From Planomicrobium soli (GTDB taxonomy: Bacteria; Bacillota; Bacilli; Bacillales_A; Planococcaceae): DNA of 64,000 bases. Made by a program: the position numbers and the translations under genes. Of this stretch, positions 1 through 8,205 are shown piece by piece. Every line of letters starts with the position of its first letter. Within the stretch, counting starts at the first letter, position 1. The notes below the pieces were generated by a model. The model ran no database searches, was not told where the DNA came from, and worked only from the letters and a program-made list of their open reading frames with translations. The stretch is taken from assembly GCF_003014655.1 (NCBI RefSeq), contig NZ_PYAT01000002.1:248001-312000 (forward strand), read 5' to 3'.

Positions 1-567
1 CTCTTACTGAAACACGGGCACCACCGGTACGGATTGGAAAAGTTTCTAAGTGCCACCATCCAGCCGTTGATGCAGGAAATCGGAGAACTATGGGCAAGCG
101 GGGCATGGGACGAAAGCCAGGAAACCATCACGAGTCTGGTCATACGCGATTTCCTGGTGCAAATCCGCAGAAACTTCGATCTGCCTGAAGGAGCACCGCT
201 TATCCTCGGATGCTGCCTGCCGCACGAAACACATGAAATCCCATTGCACATCCTTCTGCTGCAAGCAATGATGCATGGATGGCAAACGATTGCTGCCGGC
301 CCTTCTCCGAAGCTGTCATCTATTGAGGCTCTTGTACAGCGGATAAAACCGCAGAAACTCTTTTTATCGGCAACGACTTCTCTTCCGTTCGAACGGAATC
401 CCCAGCTATTTGAGCAGTTGGAAAGAATTGCAGAAAAAAATCCTTCGACGGAGTTTTTTATAGGGGGGCACGGCGTTTACGCCTACGAGATTTTTTTGAA
501 GCCGAAAAGGATTCAGGTCGCTTATTCTTTGGGGGATGTTTTTGATGAGGACTACGGAAATAGCTGA
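1..567 (+). CDS. C-terminal part of a MerR/CarH-like regulator with a B12-binding domain (5' end outside window)
   Basis: The reading frame is open from base 1, so the TTG at 34 is not a real start and the DNA-binding N-terminus lies off the window. The visible part has the four-helix cap and Rossmann-like cobalamin domain of CarH/LitR-type photoreceptor repressors: a cap segment ELWASGAWDESQET, then HETHEIP, which matches the E-x-H-x-x-G/P type loop that supplies the lower axial His. In CarH the cap motif is W-x9-E-H. Here the W and E are kept but the His is Thr. The domain ends with a typical GGHG segment. Such proteins repress carotenoid or photolyase genes in the dark; none of those genes is visible here. 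Domain assignment is fairly sure; B12 or light function is inferred. Confidence 0.7.
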   Translation, partial: LLLKHGHHRYGLEKFLSATIQPLMQEIGELWASGAWDESQETITSLVIRDFLVQIRRNFDLPEGAPLILGCCLPHETHEIPLHILLLQAMMHGWQTIAAGPSPKLSSIEALVQRIKPQKLFLSATTSLPFERNPQLFEQLERIAEKNPSTEFFIGGHGVYAYEIFLKPKRIQVAYSLGDVFDEDYGNS

Positions 568-693
568 TGTTTATTCCAGTTGTTTACGGCATGCTAAAAT
601 CAGTGAAGAATATACAAACAGCAAGTTGCAGCGGTTCATGAACAATTGAATGTCTTCCATAACCTTACGAAACAAGATTGATGCTTTCACAAT

Positions 694-748
694 AAAAAGA
701 AGGTAAAAGATCGATAGTTATTCTCCCGATACTTTCACCTTCTTTTTG
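694..748. terminator. Bidirectional terminator between the CarH-like gene and rpoN
   Basis: AAAAAGAAGGT pairs with ACCTTCTTTTT, and an inner GATCGAT/GATAC stretch may extend the stem. A-tract and T-tract flanks suit termination of both converging genes. Confidence 0.65.
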
Positions 749-773
749 TTTGGTCTCTTTCACATGGTTCGCC

Positions 774-2123
774 TTAACTGTAGCGGACCCTCTTCGCTGA
801 ACTGCTGATCAGCAGCTCTTCTCTGTATTTTGCTACCGTTCTTCGGGAGATCTGGACATTTTCCCCCTTCAATATAGCAGCCAGTTTTTGGTCGGAATAA
901 GGTTTGCTGCTATCTTCCGACTCGATAAGCTCTTTTATTCTCGTTTTGATTTGGGAAGTGGATTCTATTTTCCCCTCAGTATTCAAGAAGCCTTTAGCGA
1001 AAAGCATCTGCAACTTGAATACGCCAAAAGGCGTTTGGATATATTTGCTGTTCACCGCTCTGCTGATGGTAGACTCATGAACTTCCAAAAGCTCCGCCGC
1101 ATCTTTTAAGCGCATCGGCTTTAAAGCCATTAGTCCTTTTTCAAAAAAATCTGCCTGTACTTCTACAAGCAATCTCGCGAGCCGATAAAGCGTTTGATCT
1201 CTTTGTTCCAATCCCTGGATTAAAATGCTAGCGTCTTTTAAATTCGCTTTTAAATATTCTTTTGTCACTCCATCGCATTCTTTCATCATATGTGTATAAT
1301 GCTCATTGATCGATATAGCAGGCAAATGCTTCCTGTTCACACTTACAACCCACTCGCCGCCTACTTTATCGGCAATGATATCGGGAATCACATATTCCAC
1401 GGCGCTACGGGTTGTCTCTTGGAGCGGTTTTGGTTTAAGCGACCGAATAAAATCGACAGCTGATTGAACCTCTTCTTTTGGCAGCTTATAAAGGCCCGCA
1501 ATTTTTCTTAAGCTCCCCTGAGCCAACTCATCGAGATGGCGTTCAACAATCAGATAAGGCAAACAGGATTCCGAATAGGTTTCTGCTATTTGGATCAACA
1601 AGCATTCTTTCAAGTTTCTTGCGCCGATGCCAGCCGGTTCGAATGTGTGGAGCAGCCCCAGCACTTTTTCCGCTGCCTCGATCGGCACATCAAACTTGTC
1701 TGCTGCAGTCTCTAACGAAACCTCTAAATACCCTGATTCATTTAAGTTTTTAATATAGAAAAGTAGAATCTTTTTTTCTATAGCGCTTAAATTAGTATTA
1801 GAAGGAATTTGTTCGACTAAATGTTTTTCTATATCTTCAACTTCCAGGTTGACGGGTCTTTTTGTATGCAGATAATCTTCGCTTATATGTTTAACCGAAG
1901 CGGCCGAACCGGAATGGTTTTTCAAAAGGGCCATCTTCTCTATTCGTTTAAAGTCAACGTGATGATCTTGGTATTCAATATTCAATAACGGATTTTCCGC
2001 AACTTTCTCTGCTAAACTTGCTTGCAATTCCACTGCCGACATTTGAAGAACCTGCAGCGATTGTTGCATTTCCTGCGTTATCTTTAACGTTAAGTTCTGT
2101 TTGATATTGACTTCTAGCTGCAT
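774..2123 (-). CDS. rpoN: RNA polymerase sigma-54 factor (RpoN/SigL)
   Basis: Sigma-54 directs core polymerase to -24/-12 promoters and needs an AAA+ enhancer-binding activator to open them. The protein starts with the Gln/Leu-rich activator-interaction region (LTLKITQEMQQSLQVLQMS), has the central core-binding domain, and ends with the RpoN box variant SRRTVAKYREEL that reads the -24 element. Length, about 449 residues, is normal for Bacillales SigL. A GTG three codons upstream would overlap the RBS AAGGCGGTG, so the ATG with 6-nt spacing is preferred. No sigma-54 activator gene lies in the window, so its regulon here cannot be named. In B. subtilis SigL serves amino-acid and levan catabolism. 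Confidence 0.95.
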   Translation of the reverse strand: MQLEVNIKQNLTLKITQEMQQSLQVLQMSAVELQASLAEKVAENPLLNIEYQDHHVDFKRIEKMALLKNHSGSAASVKHISEDYLHTKRPVNLEVEDIEKHLVEQIPSNTNLSAIEKKILLFYIKNLNESGYLEVSLETAADKFDVPIEAAEKVLGLLHTFEPAGIGARNLKECLLIQIAETYSESCLPYLIVERHLDELAQGSLRKIAGLYKLPKEEVQSAVDFIRSLKPKPLQETTRSAVEYVIPDIIADKVGGEWVVSVNRKHLPAISINEHYTHMMKECDGVTKEYLKANLKDASILIQGLEQRDQTLYRLARLLVEVQADFFEKGLMALKPMRLKDAAELLEVHESTISRAVNSKYIQTPFGVFKLQMLFAKGFLNTEGKIESTSQIKTRIKELIESEDSSKPYSDQKLAAILKGENVQISRRTVAKYREELLISSSAKRVRYS

Positions 2124-2240
2124 GAACTTCACCGCCTTTTTTAAATATTAATAATTTTATAATAATATAAATCAGTGATATTTACCGCGATTTATTAAAT
2201 ATGAGTTTTATTTAGTTCGTAGCCTGGAATCTTTACGGTG

Positions 2241-2270
2241 AAAAAAAGACAATCCGCAAAAGGATTGTCT
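2241..2270 (-). terminator. Terminator upstream of rpoN
   Basis: On the minus strand AGACAATCC/GGATTGTCT forms a 9-bp stem followed by seven T. It probably ends transcription coming from nadX. Confidence 0.75.
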
Positions 2271-2465
2271 GTTTCTTGTTTATCTGCATGAAGCTCTGTT
2301 AGGTAGCTTGACATTATTTTTAACGTTTAATAATCTGCAACATAAGCTATGCTATCTGGCCAAAATCTCTGCAGTTTTCTTCATATATTGTTACCACAAC
2401 TTTTGCACCTGCATTCCGGTATTCTACTCTTGCTTGAATTAGCTTTTGGCATCCAGACCGAGGCC
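2271..2465 (-). other. nadX-rpoN gap with an unassigned start-less reading frame
   Basis: Right after nadX, in another frame on the minus strand, about 35 codons read ARVEYRNAGAKVVVTIYEEN and continue to a stop near 2352. There is no start codon or RBS. It could be the 3' remnant of a lost gene or chance; no family was recognised. Confidence 0.2.
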
Positions 2466-3245
2466 TCAGTTTCCGATCCTCAACGCCTGACCTTTGTTTT
2501 GCAGCACTGCCAAAATACTTAGTGCAGCAAGAAGGCTGGTCTTCGGGTTGCTTGGCATCGGATGGTTTTCGACTTGCAGCTGCATCCGCCCGAAATCCCC
2601 TTCCGCTTCGATGGTGTGGGTATTCTGTTCAATGGCCGGATCGACGATGACGCGCACTTTCGTTTGCTTGACGCCGATTCCCGCAAGTGCGAGCACCAAC
2701 GCCACATTGACATTCTTCGGGAATTTTTCGACGGCGTCATAAGCGGAACCTTCGAATAGCACTTCCTCTTCGTCCGATTCCATTCCGAGAGATGCAGGTG
2801 ATTTCCGTGTCGTGATCTGGACCCTCTTCAATCCCCCAGCTGCTTTCGCCGATTGCAAGACGTCCAATCCACCGATTGCACCGGATGGCAGGAAAACATG
2901 TGTCCCTGCAGACTCTGCCAACCCTTTAATTTCGTCCAGGAACGCAGCATCTTTAAAAACTCCAACACTGCTGACAATAAGGTCTTTTTTATGGGTCACC
3001 ACATCTTTCAGATAAATACCCGCCGCTTCCACAGTGGATGCCTCTACGACGATGTCGAGTGGCAAGTCCAAAAACCCTTGAAGCTCCGTGTAAAAATCAG
3101 CCTCAAACTGTTCACTCAACCGCTGGCCCGCTTCCTGGTTGCGTCCGAAAATGGCTGTGATTCTTCCGTTGGCCTTATGGTTGATGTTGGTTTGCTCGAG
3201 CAAGTACGTCGCGATATTGCCTGTTCCGATAATCCCGATGTTCAT
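2466..3245 (-). CDS. nadX: L-aspartate dehydrogenase (NadX, DUF108 family)
   Basis: This enzyme oxidises L-aspartate to iminoaspartate with NAD(P)+, the first step toward quinolinate and NAD, in place of the oxidase NadB. The N-terminus has the Rossmann loop MNIGIIGTGNIA. The DUF108 catalytic part shows LPSGAIGGLDVLQSA and the conserved NHPMPSNPKTS segment whose His is the usual active-site residue. Length, 259 residues, is typical. Start ATG follows GAGGGG. It stands alone: nadA and nadC are not adjacent, so its pathway role is inferred from the family. Some NadX-like enzymes act in amino-acid breakdown instead. Confidence 0.88.
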   Translation of the reverse strand: MNIGIIGTGNIATYLLEQTNINHKANGRITAIFGRNQEAGQRLSEQFEADFYTELQGFLDLPLDIVVEASTVEAAGIYLKDVVTHKKDLIVSSVGVFKDAAFLDEIKGLAESAGTHVFLPSGAIGGLDVLQSAKAAGGLKRVQITTRKSPASLGMESDEEEVLFEGSAYDAVEKFPKNVNVALVLALAGIGVKQTKVRVIVDPAIEQNTHTIEAEGDFGRMQLQVENHPMPSNPKTSLLAALSILAVLQNKGQALRIGN

Positions 3246-3450
3246 GATTGCCCCTCCTCACGGTGTAGATAAAAACAGCCTGGAATTCCACTTCGCTTAG
3301 AAGTGATACTCCTTGAGTTTTTTTAAAGTCTTTTATTTTCAGGAATGAATTTTCCAAAACTGATTTTACTCTATTATACATTTTCCAGTGGTTCCTAACT
3401 GTTCTCAAGCTCTTGCTGTGGCATGTATTCTGCCTTTATCCATAACGATA

Positions 3451-3496
3451 AAAACGCCACCTTTGAAATCGGTGATTTCATTTAAGATGGCGTTTT
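3451..3496 (-). terminator. Terminator of the amidase gene
   Basis: AAAACGCCA(C/T)C pairs with GATGGCGTTTT, and an inner hairpin GAAATC/GATTTC strengthens it. On the minus strand a T-run follows. It can work on both strands. Confidence 0.7.
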
Positions 3497-3546
3497 CTTT
3501 ATGCGATTGCGGTCCATAACTAAATCGTTCTTTTTACAGTAAGCAG

Positions 3547-5007
3547 TCATTTGTAAGACGGTTTGACTCTTCCGTCTGTCGCCTGCTCAAACGCATACGC
3601 GAATTCAATCAAGGCGGGGTCACTGAATGCCGGACCCATGAACGTGATTCCGAACGGTCCGTTTTCCTCCTCGAAACTGTACGGCACCGTAATGAGCGGC
3701 ATCCCTGCAGTTGCACCAACACTACCGCCAAAATCCTTCGGCAGCACAAAAGCGGAAGCCTTCAACTCCTCTAGCGTAGACATGATTCCCCGTTCGCCTG
3801 CCAGCAGCCTTTTTCTCTTCAGCGCCTCTACATACTCCGGTTCATTAAGGCGTCCGGATGTTGCATTGGATTTTTCCAATTTGCTTTGCCCATACCGCAG
3901 CATTTTCTCGGGATGCTTATTATGAAAAGCAATAAGGTCATCCAGTGAGCGGATCGGGTTGCTGGGATGCGACTTGCCCAGATATTCGTTGATATTCGGC
4001 TTGAACTCGAAATACTGGACTTCATCCCCCACTTCTTCTTCCGTTACGCCGATGTCGACAGGGTCGATCAGTTCAGCTCCCGCTGAGCGGAGCACATCCA
4101 ACGCTTCGTTGAACAGGTCCAGTTCATTGGCCGTGATGCTTTCTTCAAATAAATGGCGGGGCACTGCAAGGCGCACGCCCTGCAAGCCGTCTTTCTTTAA
4201 ATGCGCCAGCCAGTCATAGGACTCATAAGGCTTGGCGCCGACTGTAATTTCATCTTCAGCGTCCCAGCCGATTATGGCTGAAAAAACCGTTACCGCATCC
4301 GTGACGTTTCTCGCCATTGGCCCGGCAATGTCCTGTGACGCCGCCAATGGAATAATGCCGCTTCGGCTCGTCAACCCGAGCGTCGGTTTGATTCCTACAA
4401 GGCTATTTTCGTCAGAGGGATTAATGATGGAGCCAGAAGTTTCTGTACCGATGGAAGCTGCCGCCAAACTCATGGCAATCGCCGCTGCGCTTCCGGAACT
4501 TGATCCACCGATATAAAAATCACCGAAAGGGTGGTTGATATGGCCCGAGCGCGAACAATAATTATCCGGCATATCCTCCGACATCATATCCGCCCATTCT
4601 GTCATGTGGGTTTTCCCCAGCAGCACCGCTCCCGCTTTTCGCAGTTTTGCCGCGACAACCGCATCTTTCTCCGCATAATAATCCTTCAGCGCATATGATC
4701 CGGCACTGGTGTGCATTTTATCCCCCGTGCCGATATTATCTTTCAATAAAATCGGAATGCCGTGCAAAACCGAGCGCGGCCCGGAGATTTTTCTTTCCAT
4801 ATCCAATGCCTGGGCAATGATCAACGCATCTGGATTGACTTCAATGATGGAATTGATGCCTTTGTCTCGTTCGCTTATGTTTTCATGGAACATCAAAACG
4901 AGTTCTTCGGAAGTCAGCACCCCGTCTTCCATCTCTTTCTGCAGTTCCGCTATTGTTAGATCATCCAGTTTTTCAAGCCGATACTCTTTCAATCTATCTA
5001 GATGCAT
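3547..5007 (-). CDS. Amidase signature family hydrolase
   Basis: An amidase-signature enzyme of about 486 residues that hydrolyses a carboxamide; the substrate cannot be read from sequence. The Ser-cisSer-Lys triad is visible: Lys89 in LLKDNIG, cis-Ser169 in GGSSSGSAAA, and the nucleophile Ser193 in GTETSGSI, with the expected 24-residue spacing between the two serines. It is not GatA: no gatC or gatB is next to it and the N-terminal extension differs. The frame is open 52 codons further upstream, but the ATG chosen here is directly preceded by GAGGAGGGA with good spacing and begins the family-like N-terminus. Single-gene unit with its own terminator. Confidence 0.85.
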   Translation of the reverse strand: MHLDRLKEYRLEKLDDLTIAELQKEMEDGVLTSEELVLMFHENISERDKGINSIIEVNPDALIIAQALDMERKISGPRSVLHGIPILLKDNIGTGDKMHTSAGSYALKDYYAEKDAVVAAKLRKAGAVLLGKTHMTEWADMMSEDMPDNYCSRSGHINHPFGDFYIGGSSSGSAAAIAMSLAAASIGTETSGSIINPSDENSLVGIKPTLGLTSRSGIIPLAASQDIAGPMARNVTDAVTVFSAIIGWDAEDEITVGAKPYESYDWLAHLKKDGLQGVRLAVPRHLFEESITANELDLFNEALDVLRSAGAELIDPVDIGVTEEEVGDEVQYFEFKPNINEYLGKSHPSNPIRSLDDLIAFHNKHPEKMLRYGQSKLEKSNATSGRLNEPEYVEALKRKRLLAGERGIMSTLEELKASAFVLPKDFGGSVGATAGMPLITVPYSFEEENGPFGITFMGPAFSDPALIEFAYAFEQATDGRVKPSYK

Positions 5008-5150
5008 ATATTCCCTCCTCTTCCTATCAAAATCCCACAGACGCCCAATAACTGCTATACTGTCTCGCTTCCCTAGGAGGCAATGCGATAAACACGGAGC
5101 GCAAAAGCAAGAGGCTTGAACGGGAATTAAAATTTTTTTGTTCCCCACAA

Positions 5151-5185
5151 TAAAAAAGCCCACTTAGTGAACACCCAAGTGGACC
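5151..5185 (-). terminator. Terminator of the GlcG/HbpS-like gene
   Basis: On the minus strand GTCCACTT and AAGTGGGC pair around a loop, followed by six T. It lies just past the stop at 5283 and ahead of the amidase start region. Confidence 0.7.
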
Positions 5186-5282
5186 CTCTTATTATTGTTC
5201 TAATAATTCCATTCAAGAAAAAGCAAACAGCATTGTAAAAAATATTCTTAACGTACTTTTTCTAATGGTTTTTCATTGCTTC

Positions 5283-5693
5283 TTATAGTTCTTCAAACGC
5301 TCTGACAGCCGCTTCTGAAACTTTAACGTCGTGCTCGACACTGCTTCCACTAGCGCCGACGGCACCGACGACTTTGCCGTCTTTCGTGAGCGGAATTCCG
5401 CCGCCGAACACTACAATACGCCCACCATTGGTCGTGTTCAGGCCATACAGTTCTGCATTCGCCACCGTTGCTGATGCAAGTCCGGCCGTCGGCATTTTCA
5501 AGGCAACAGACGTCCAGGCTTTGTTTTGTGCAATGTCGACACTTGCCAGCCAGGCATCGTCCATTCGATGGACCGCTATCATATTCCCGCCGTCATCGAC
5601 AACGGAAATCACCATGGCAACCCCCAGATTCTTCGCTTCCTGTTCTGCTGCATCAATCAGTTTCTTCGCTGTTTCCAATGTGATTTTTTCCAT
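5283..5693 (-). CDS. GlcG/HbpS-like small protein (PF03928 family)
   Basis: A 136-residue alpha/beta protein of the GlcG/HbpS family, with the hallmark N-terminal helix (LETAKKLIDAAEQEAKNLG), strands with VVDDGGNMIAVHRMDDAW, and the Gly-rich VVFGGGIPLTKDG...VGAVGASG end. Members bind haem or flavin-like ligands or act as accessory proteins in glycolate and oxidative-stress pathways; the exact role here is unknown. The upstream ATG (5714) has no RBS. The ATG at 5693 follows AAAGGAGCG with 7-nt spacing. It stands between an amidase and the carboxylate-uptake operon, with terminators on both sides, so it is a separate unit. Confidence 0.8.
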   Translation of the reverse strand: MEKITLETAKKLIDAAEQEAKNLGVAMVISVVDDGGNMIAVHRMDDAWLASVDIAQNKAWTSVALKMPTAGLASATVANAELYGLNTTNGGRIVVFGGGIPLTKDGKVVGAVGASGSSVEHDVKVSEAAVRAFEEL

Positions 5694-5961
5694 AATATCG
5701 CTCCTTTTATGCAATCGGTTTGGCAGTAATTGTTTCTTTGCCAGTCTAACATAGCCGGAATATTCATACAGTTTACAGAGGCCACTCCTGATAAAACCGT
5801 TCTAAAGACTGCTCGGAGTAGGCATTTCATAGTAGAAGCAGGAGGAGTTGAGAGAGCGAACGCTTGCGGGGCCTTAGATTCCTTTAAAGCCTCTGGCATT
5901 ATTCACAGGATACATTGCACAGACTGAAATCTTTTCCACTTTCACAACATATATGAACCAT

Positions 5962-5997
5962 AAAAGCCCCCGAACCGCTCGAAGCGGTTTGGGGGCT
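5962..5997 (-). terminator. Terminator of the carboxylate uptake/activation operon
   Basis: AGCCCCCGAACCGC pairs with AGCGGTTTGGGGGCT around TCGA, followed on the minus strand by TTTTA. A very stable stem. Confidence 0.85.
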
Positions 5998-6030
5998 ATC
6001 GGTAGAACGTTATCTATCAGGAAGAAAACT

Positions 6031-7605
6031 TTATCCGAGCTTTCGCAATTCCACACGCCGAATCTTCCCGGAAGTGGTTTTTGGCAATTCTTCGAGATAC
6101 TCGATAATGCGCGGATATTTGTAAGGAGCTGTGATCGTTTTTGCGTGATCTTGCAGCTCTTTTGTCAACGCATCAGTATTGGAAGCATCTACTGATTCCC
6201 GGAGGACAACGAACGCTTTAACGACAGTGCCGCGAATTTCATCCGGCACCCCGACGACCGCACATTCCTGGATTGCCGGATGCTTCATCAAAGCATCTTC
6301 CACTTCAAACGGCCCAATCGTATAACCGGAACTGATAATAATGTCGTCACTTCTTCCTTCGAACCAGAAATAATCATCTTCGTCTCTTGAAGCTTGATCC
6401 CCTGTCAAATACCAGTCTCCACGATAAGATGCGCTCGTCCGTTCGGGATCCATGTAATATTCTTTGAATAATGCCGGACAGCTCCGGTGGACCGCAATAT
6501 CGCCCACTTCCCCGACAGCTGTCGGTTCTCCGTTTTCATTGATCACTTCGACCGGATTTCCCGGAGTTGGCCTGCCCATCGATCCCGGCTTTAGTTCCAT
6601 GTCTTGAAGTGTGCCGACTAACAGAGTATTTTCGGTCTGGCCATAGCCATCACGAACATTGATCTGAAAAGCCTCTTGAAAGGCTTCGATTACTTGCCTG
6701 TTCAAAGGTTCTCCGGCAGAAACTGCGCTTCTCAAATGCGGCAATTGATAATCATTCAGATTTTCCACTTTCGCCATGATCCGGTACTCAGTCGGTGTAC
6801 AGCATAATACATTGACTTGCTCCTTCTCAAGAATATCCAAATACTCCCTAGCATCAAACGGACCGTTATAAACCAATGCCGTAGCTCCAAGCGTAATTGT
6901 GGACAAGAACGGGCTCCATAGCCATTTTTGCCAGCCAGGAGCAGCCGTGGCCCAAACCACATCGCCGCTTCTCACACCCAGCCATTCGGTAGCCGCTGTC
7001 CGAACATGCGCATAACCCCAGCCATGAACGTGGACAACCCCTTTTGGGTTCCCTGTCGTTCCGGAAGTATAGGATAAAAACGCCATATCCTCACGATGCG
7101 TCGGAACCGCTTCAAAATCCGTCGTTTCCACTAGAGCCAATTCTTCGAAAGACTGCCAGCCTTCCTCTTTCCCTCCGACAATCAGCTTGTTTTTCAGCGC
7201 TTCCACTTCCACGTCAATCTTATTGGTCTCAGCAGTCGCCCTGTAATGAGCGACGATGCCTTTAGCACCGGAATGTTCCATCCGGTAAAGCAGATCTTTT
7301 TGGCGGAGCATTTCCGAACAAGGAATCGCGACAATTCCAGCGCGCAAGCAAGCCAGATAAGTGATATAAGCTTCTGGAATGCGCGGCAGGATGATCATCA
7401 ATTTATCGCCTTTTTGGAGCCCTAATTTTAATAAGGCTTGGGCAGATTGATTGGTTTTTTCGATCAACTGCTGGTATGACAGCTCTTGCCGATCGCCTTC
7501 CGCATTGAACCAGCGGATTGCCAATCGATCGCTATCGTTCCGGTATTTTTCCAACTCAGATGAGATGTTGTATTGTTCTGGTGCAATCAAGTGCTGGAAA
7601 TCCAT
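6031..7605 (-). CDS. AMP-forming acyl-CoA ligase (short/branched-chain; YtcI/MbcS-like)
   Basis: Activates a short or medium-chain carboxylate with ATP and CoA to acyl-CoA and AMP. The ANL-superfamily motifs are clear: P-loop-like YTSGTTGNPKG (about residues 179-189), DGYGQTE, YLTGDQA (the Asp that binds ribose), and the C-terminal catalytic lysine in TTSGKIRR. At 524 residues it is shorter than true acetyl-CoA synthetase (about 650) and fits the acyl-CoA ligases active on branched or medium acids. It is the last gene of an operon after a carboxylate-type sodium symporter, so uptake followed by activation is the natural reading. The exact acid (acetate, propionate, isobutyrate, 2-methylbutyrate) cannot be told. 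Confidence 0.85.
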   Translation of the reverse strand: MDFQHLIAPEQYNISSELEKYRNDSDRLAIRWFNAEGDRQELSYQQLIEKTNQSAQALLKLGLQKGDKLMIILPRIPEAYITYLACLRAGIVAIPCSEMLRQKDLLYRMEHSGAKGIVAHYRATAETNKIDVEVEALKNKLIVGGKEEGWQSFEELALVETTDFEAVPTHREDMAFLSYTSGTTGNPKGVVHVHGWGYAHVRTAATEWLGVRSGDVVWATAAPGWQKWLWSPFLSTITLGATALVYNGPFDAREYLDILEKEQVNVLCCTPTEYRIMAKVENLNDYQLPHLRSAVSAGEPLNRQVIEAFQEAFQINVRDGYGQTENTLLVGTLQDMELKPGSMGRPTPGNPVEVINENGEPTAVGEVGDIAVHRSCPALFKEYYMDPERTSASYRGDWYLTGDQASRDEDDYFWFEGRSDDIIISSGYTIGPFEVEDALMKHPAIQECAVVGVPDEIRGTVVKAFVVLRESVDASNTDALTKELQDHAKTITAPYKYPRIIEYLEELPKTTSGKIRRVELRKLG

Positions 7606-7635
7606 CTGCTCACTCCTCTAGTCATTTTTGTATAG

Positions 7636-8181
7636 TCATCCCGTGGGTGTGATCAAGTAGTATACGCTTGCTAAAAAAAGAAAAGATAAAAAAGCGGCAA
7701 AGTAAGATTTTTTCGTTGTGAAATTTTGGGTAGCCTGAATGATTCGCGCACTCACTAAATACATCCAGACAACCCCACCCAATAGAAGCAAAAGAACAAA
7801 GCCGTTTTCTTTGCCGGCTCCAGCCAGGTAAGGCACGGCAAGCAGACCCGGAATAAGCGCTGCAGGTACAGCCAGATTGATAGCCCGCAGCTGCCCGGTC
7901 CCGCCAAGCCCTTTGGCACCGGCCCACAGCAATAACGCTAATCCGATTTTCGTGACAAATGCCATTAACAAACCGAAGAAAAGGAAAACCAGCGGAATGA
8001 TAAAGACTTTAAGTAAAGTCGAATCAAAACTTAGTATGTACGAGGCATTGGACGCAATAGAAATTGCGCCGTAGCCTACTCCTGTGGCGAGCAAAAGAAG
8101 ATTGCTCGCCCCTTCCGTTTTTGGCGAGTCCAAAAATGAACGAAAAGATGGTTCGTCCAACGCAATCATTTTCCCGACCAT
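7636..8181 (-). CDS. Yip1-like multi-span membrane protein
   Basis: A protein of about 181 residues with an N-terminal helix (SFRSFLDSPKTEG) and five hydrophobic segments, the arrangement of the Yip1/DUF1282-type family; its function is unknown. An ATG at 8202 touches the preceding stop and lacks a good RBS. The ATG at 8181 follows AAAAAAGGAG with about 8-nt spacing and is preferred. It sits between symporter and ligase with short gaps on the same strand, so it is cotranscribed and may help the transporter or sense membrane state; that is inference. Confidence 0.6.
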   Translation of the reverse strand: MVGKMIALDEPSFRSFLDSPKTEGASNLLLLATGVGYGAISIASNASYILSFDSTLLKVFIIPLVFLFFGLLMAFVTKIGLALLLWAGAKGLGGTGQLRAINLAVPAALIPGLLAVPYLAGAGKENGFVLLLLLGGVVWMYLVSARIIQATQNFTTKKSYFAAFLSFLFLASVYYLITPTG

Positions 8182-8205
8182 TTTTAACACTCCTTTTTTC
8201 ATGGT

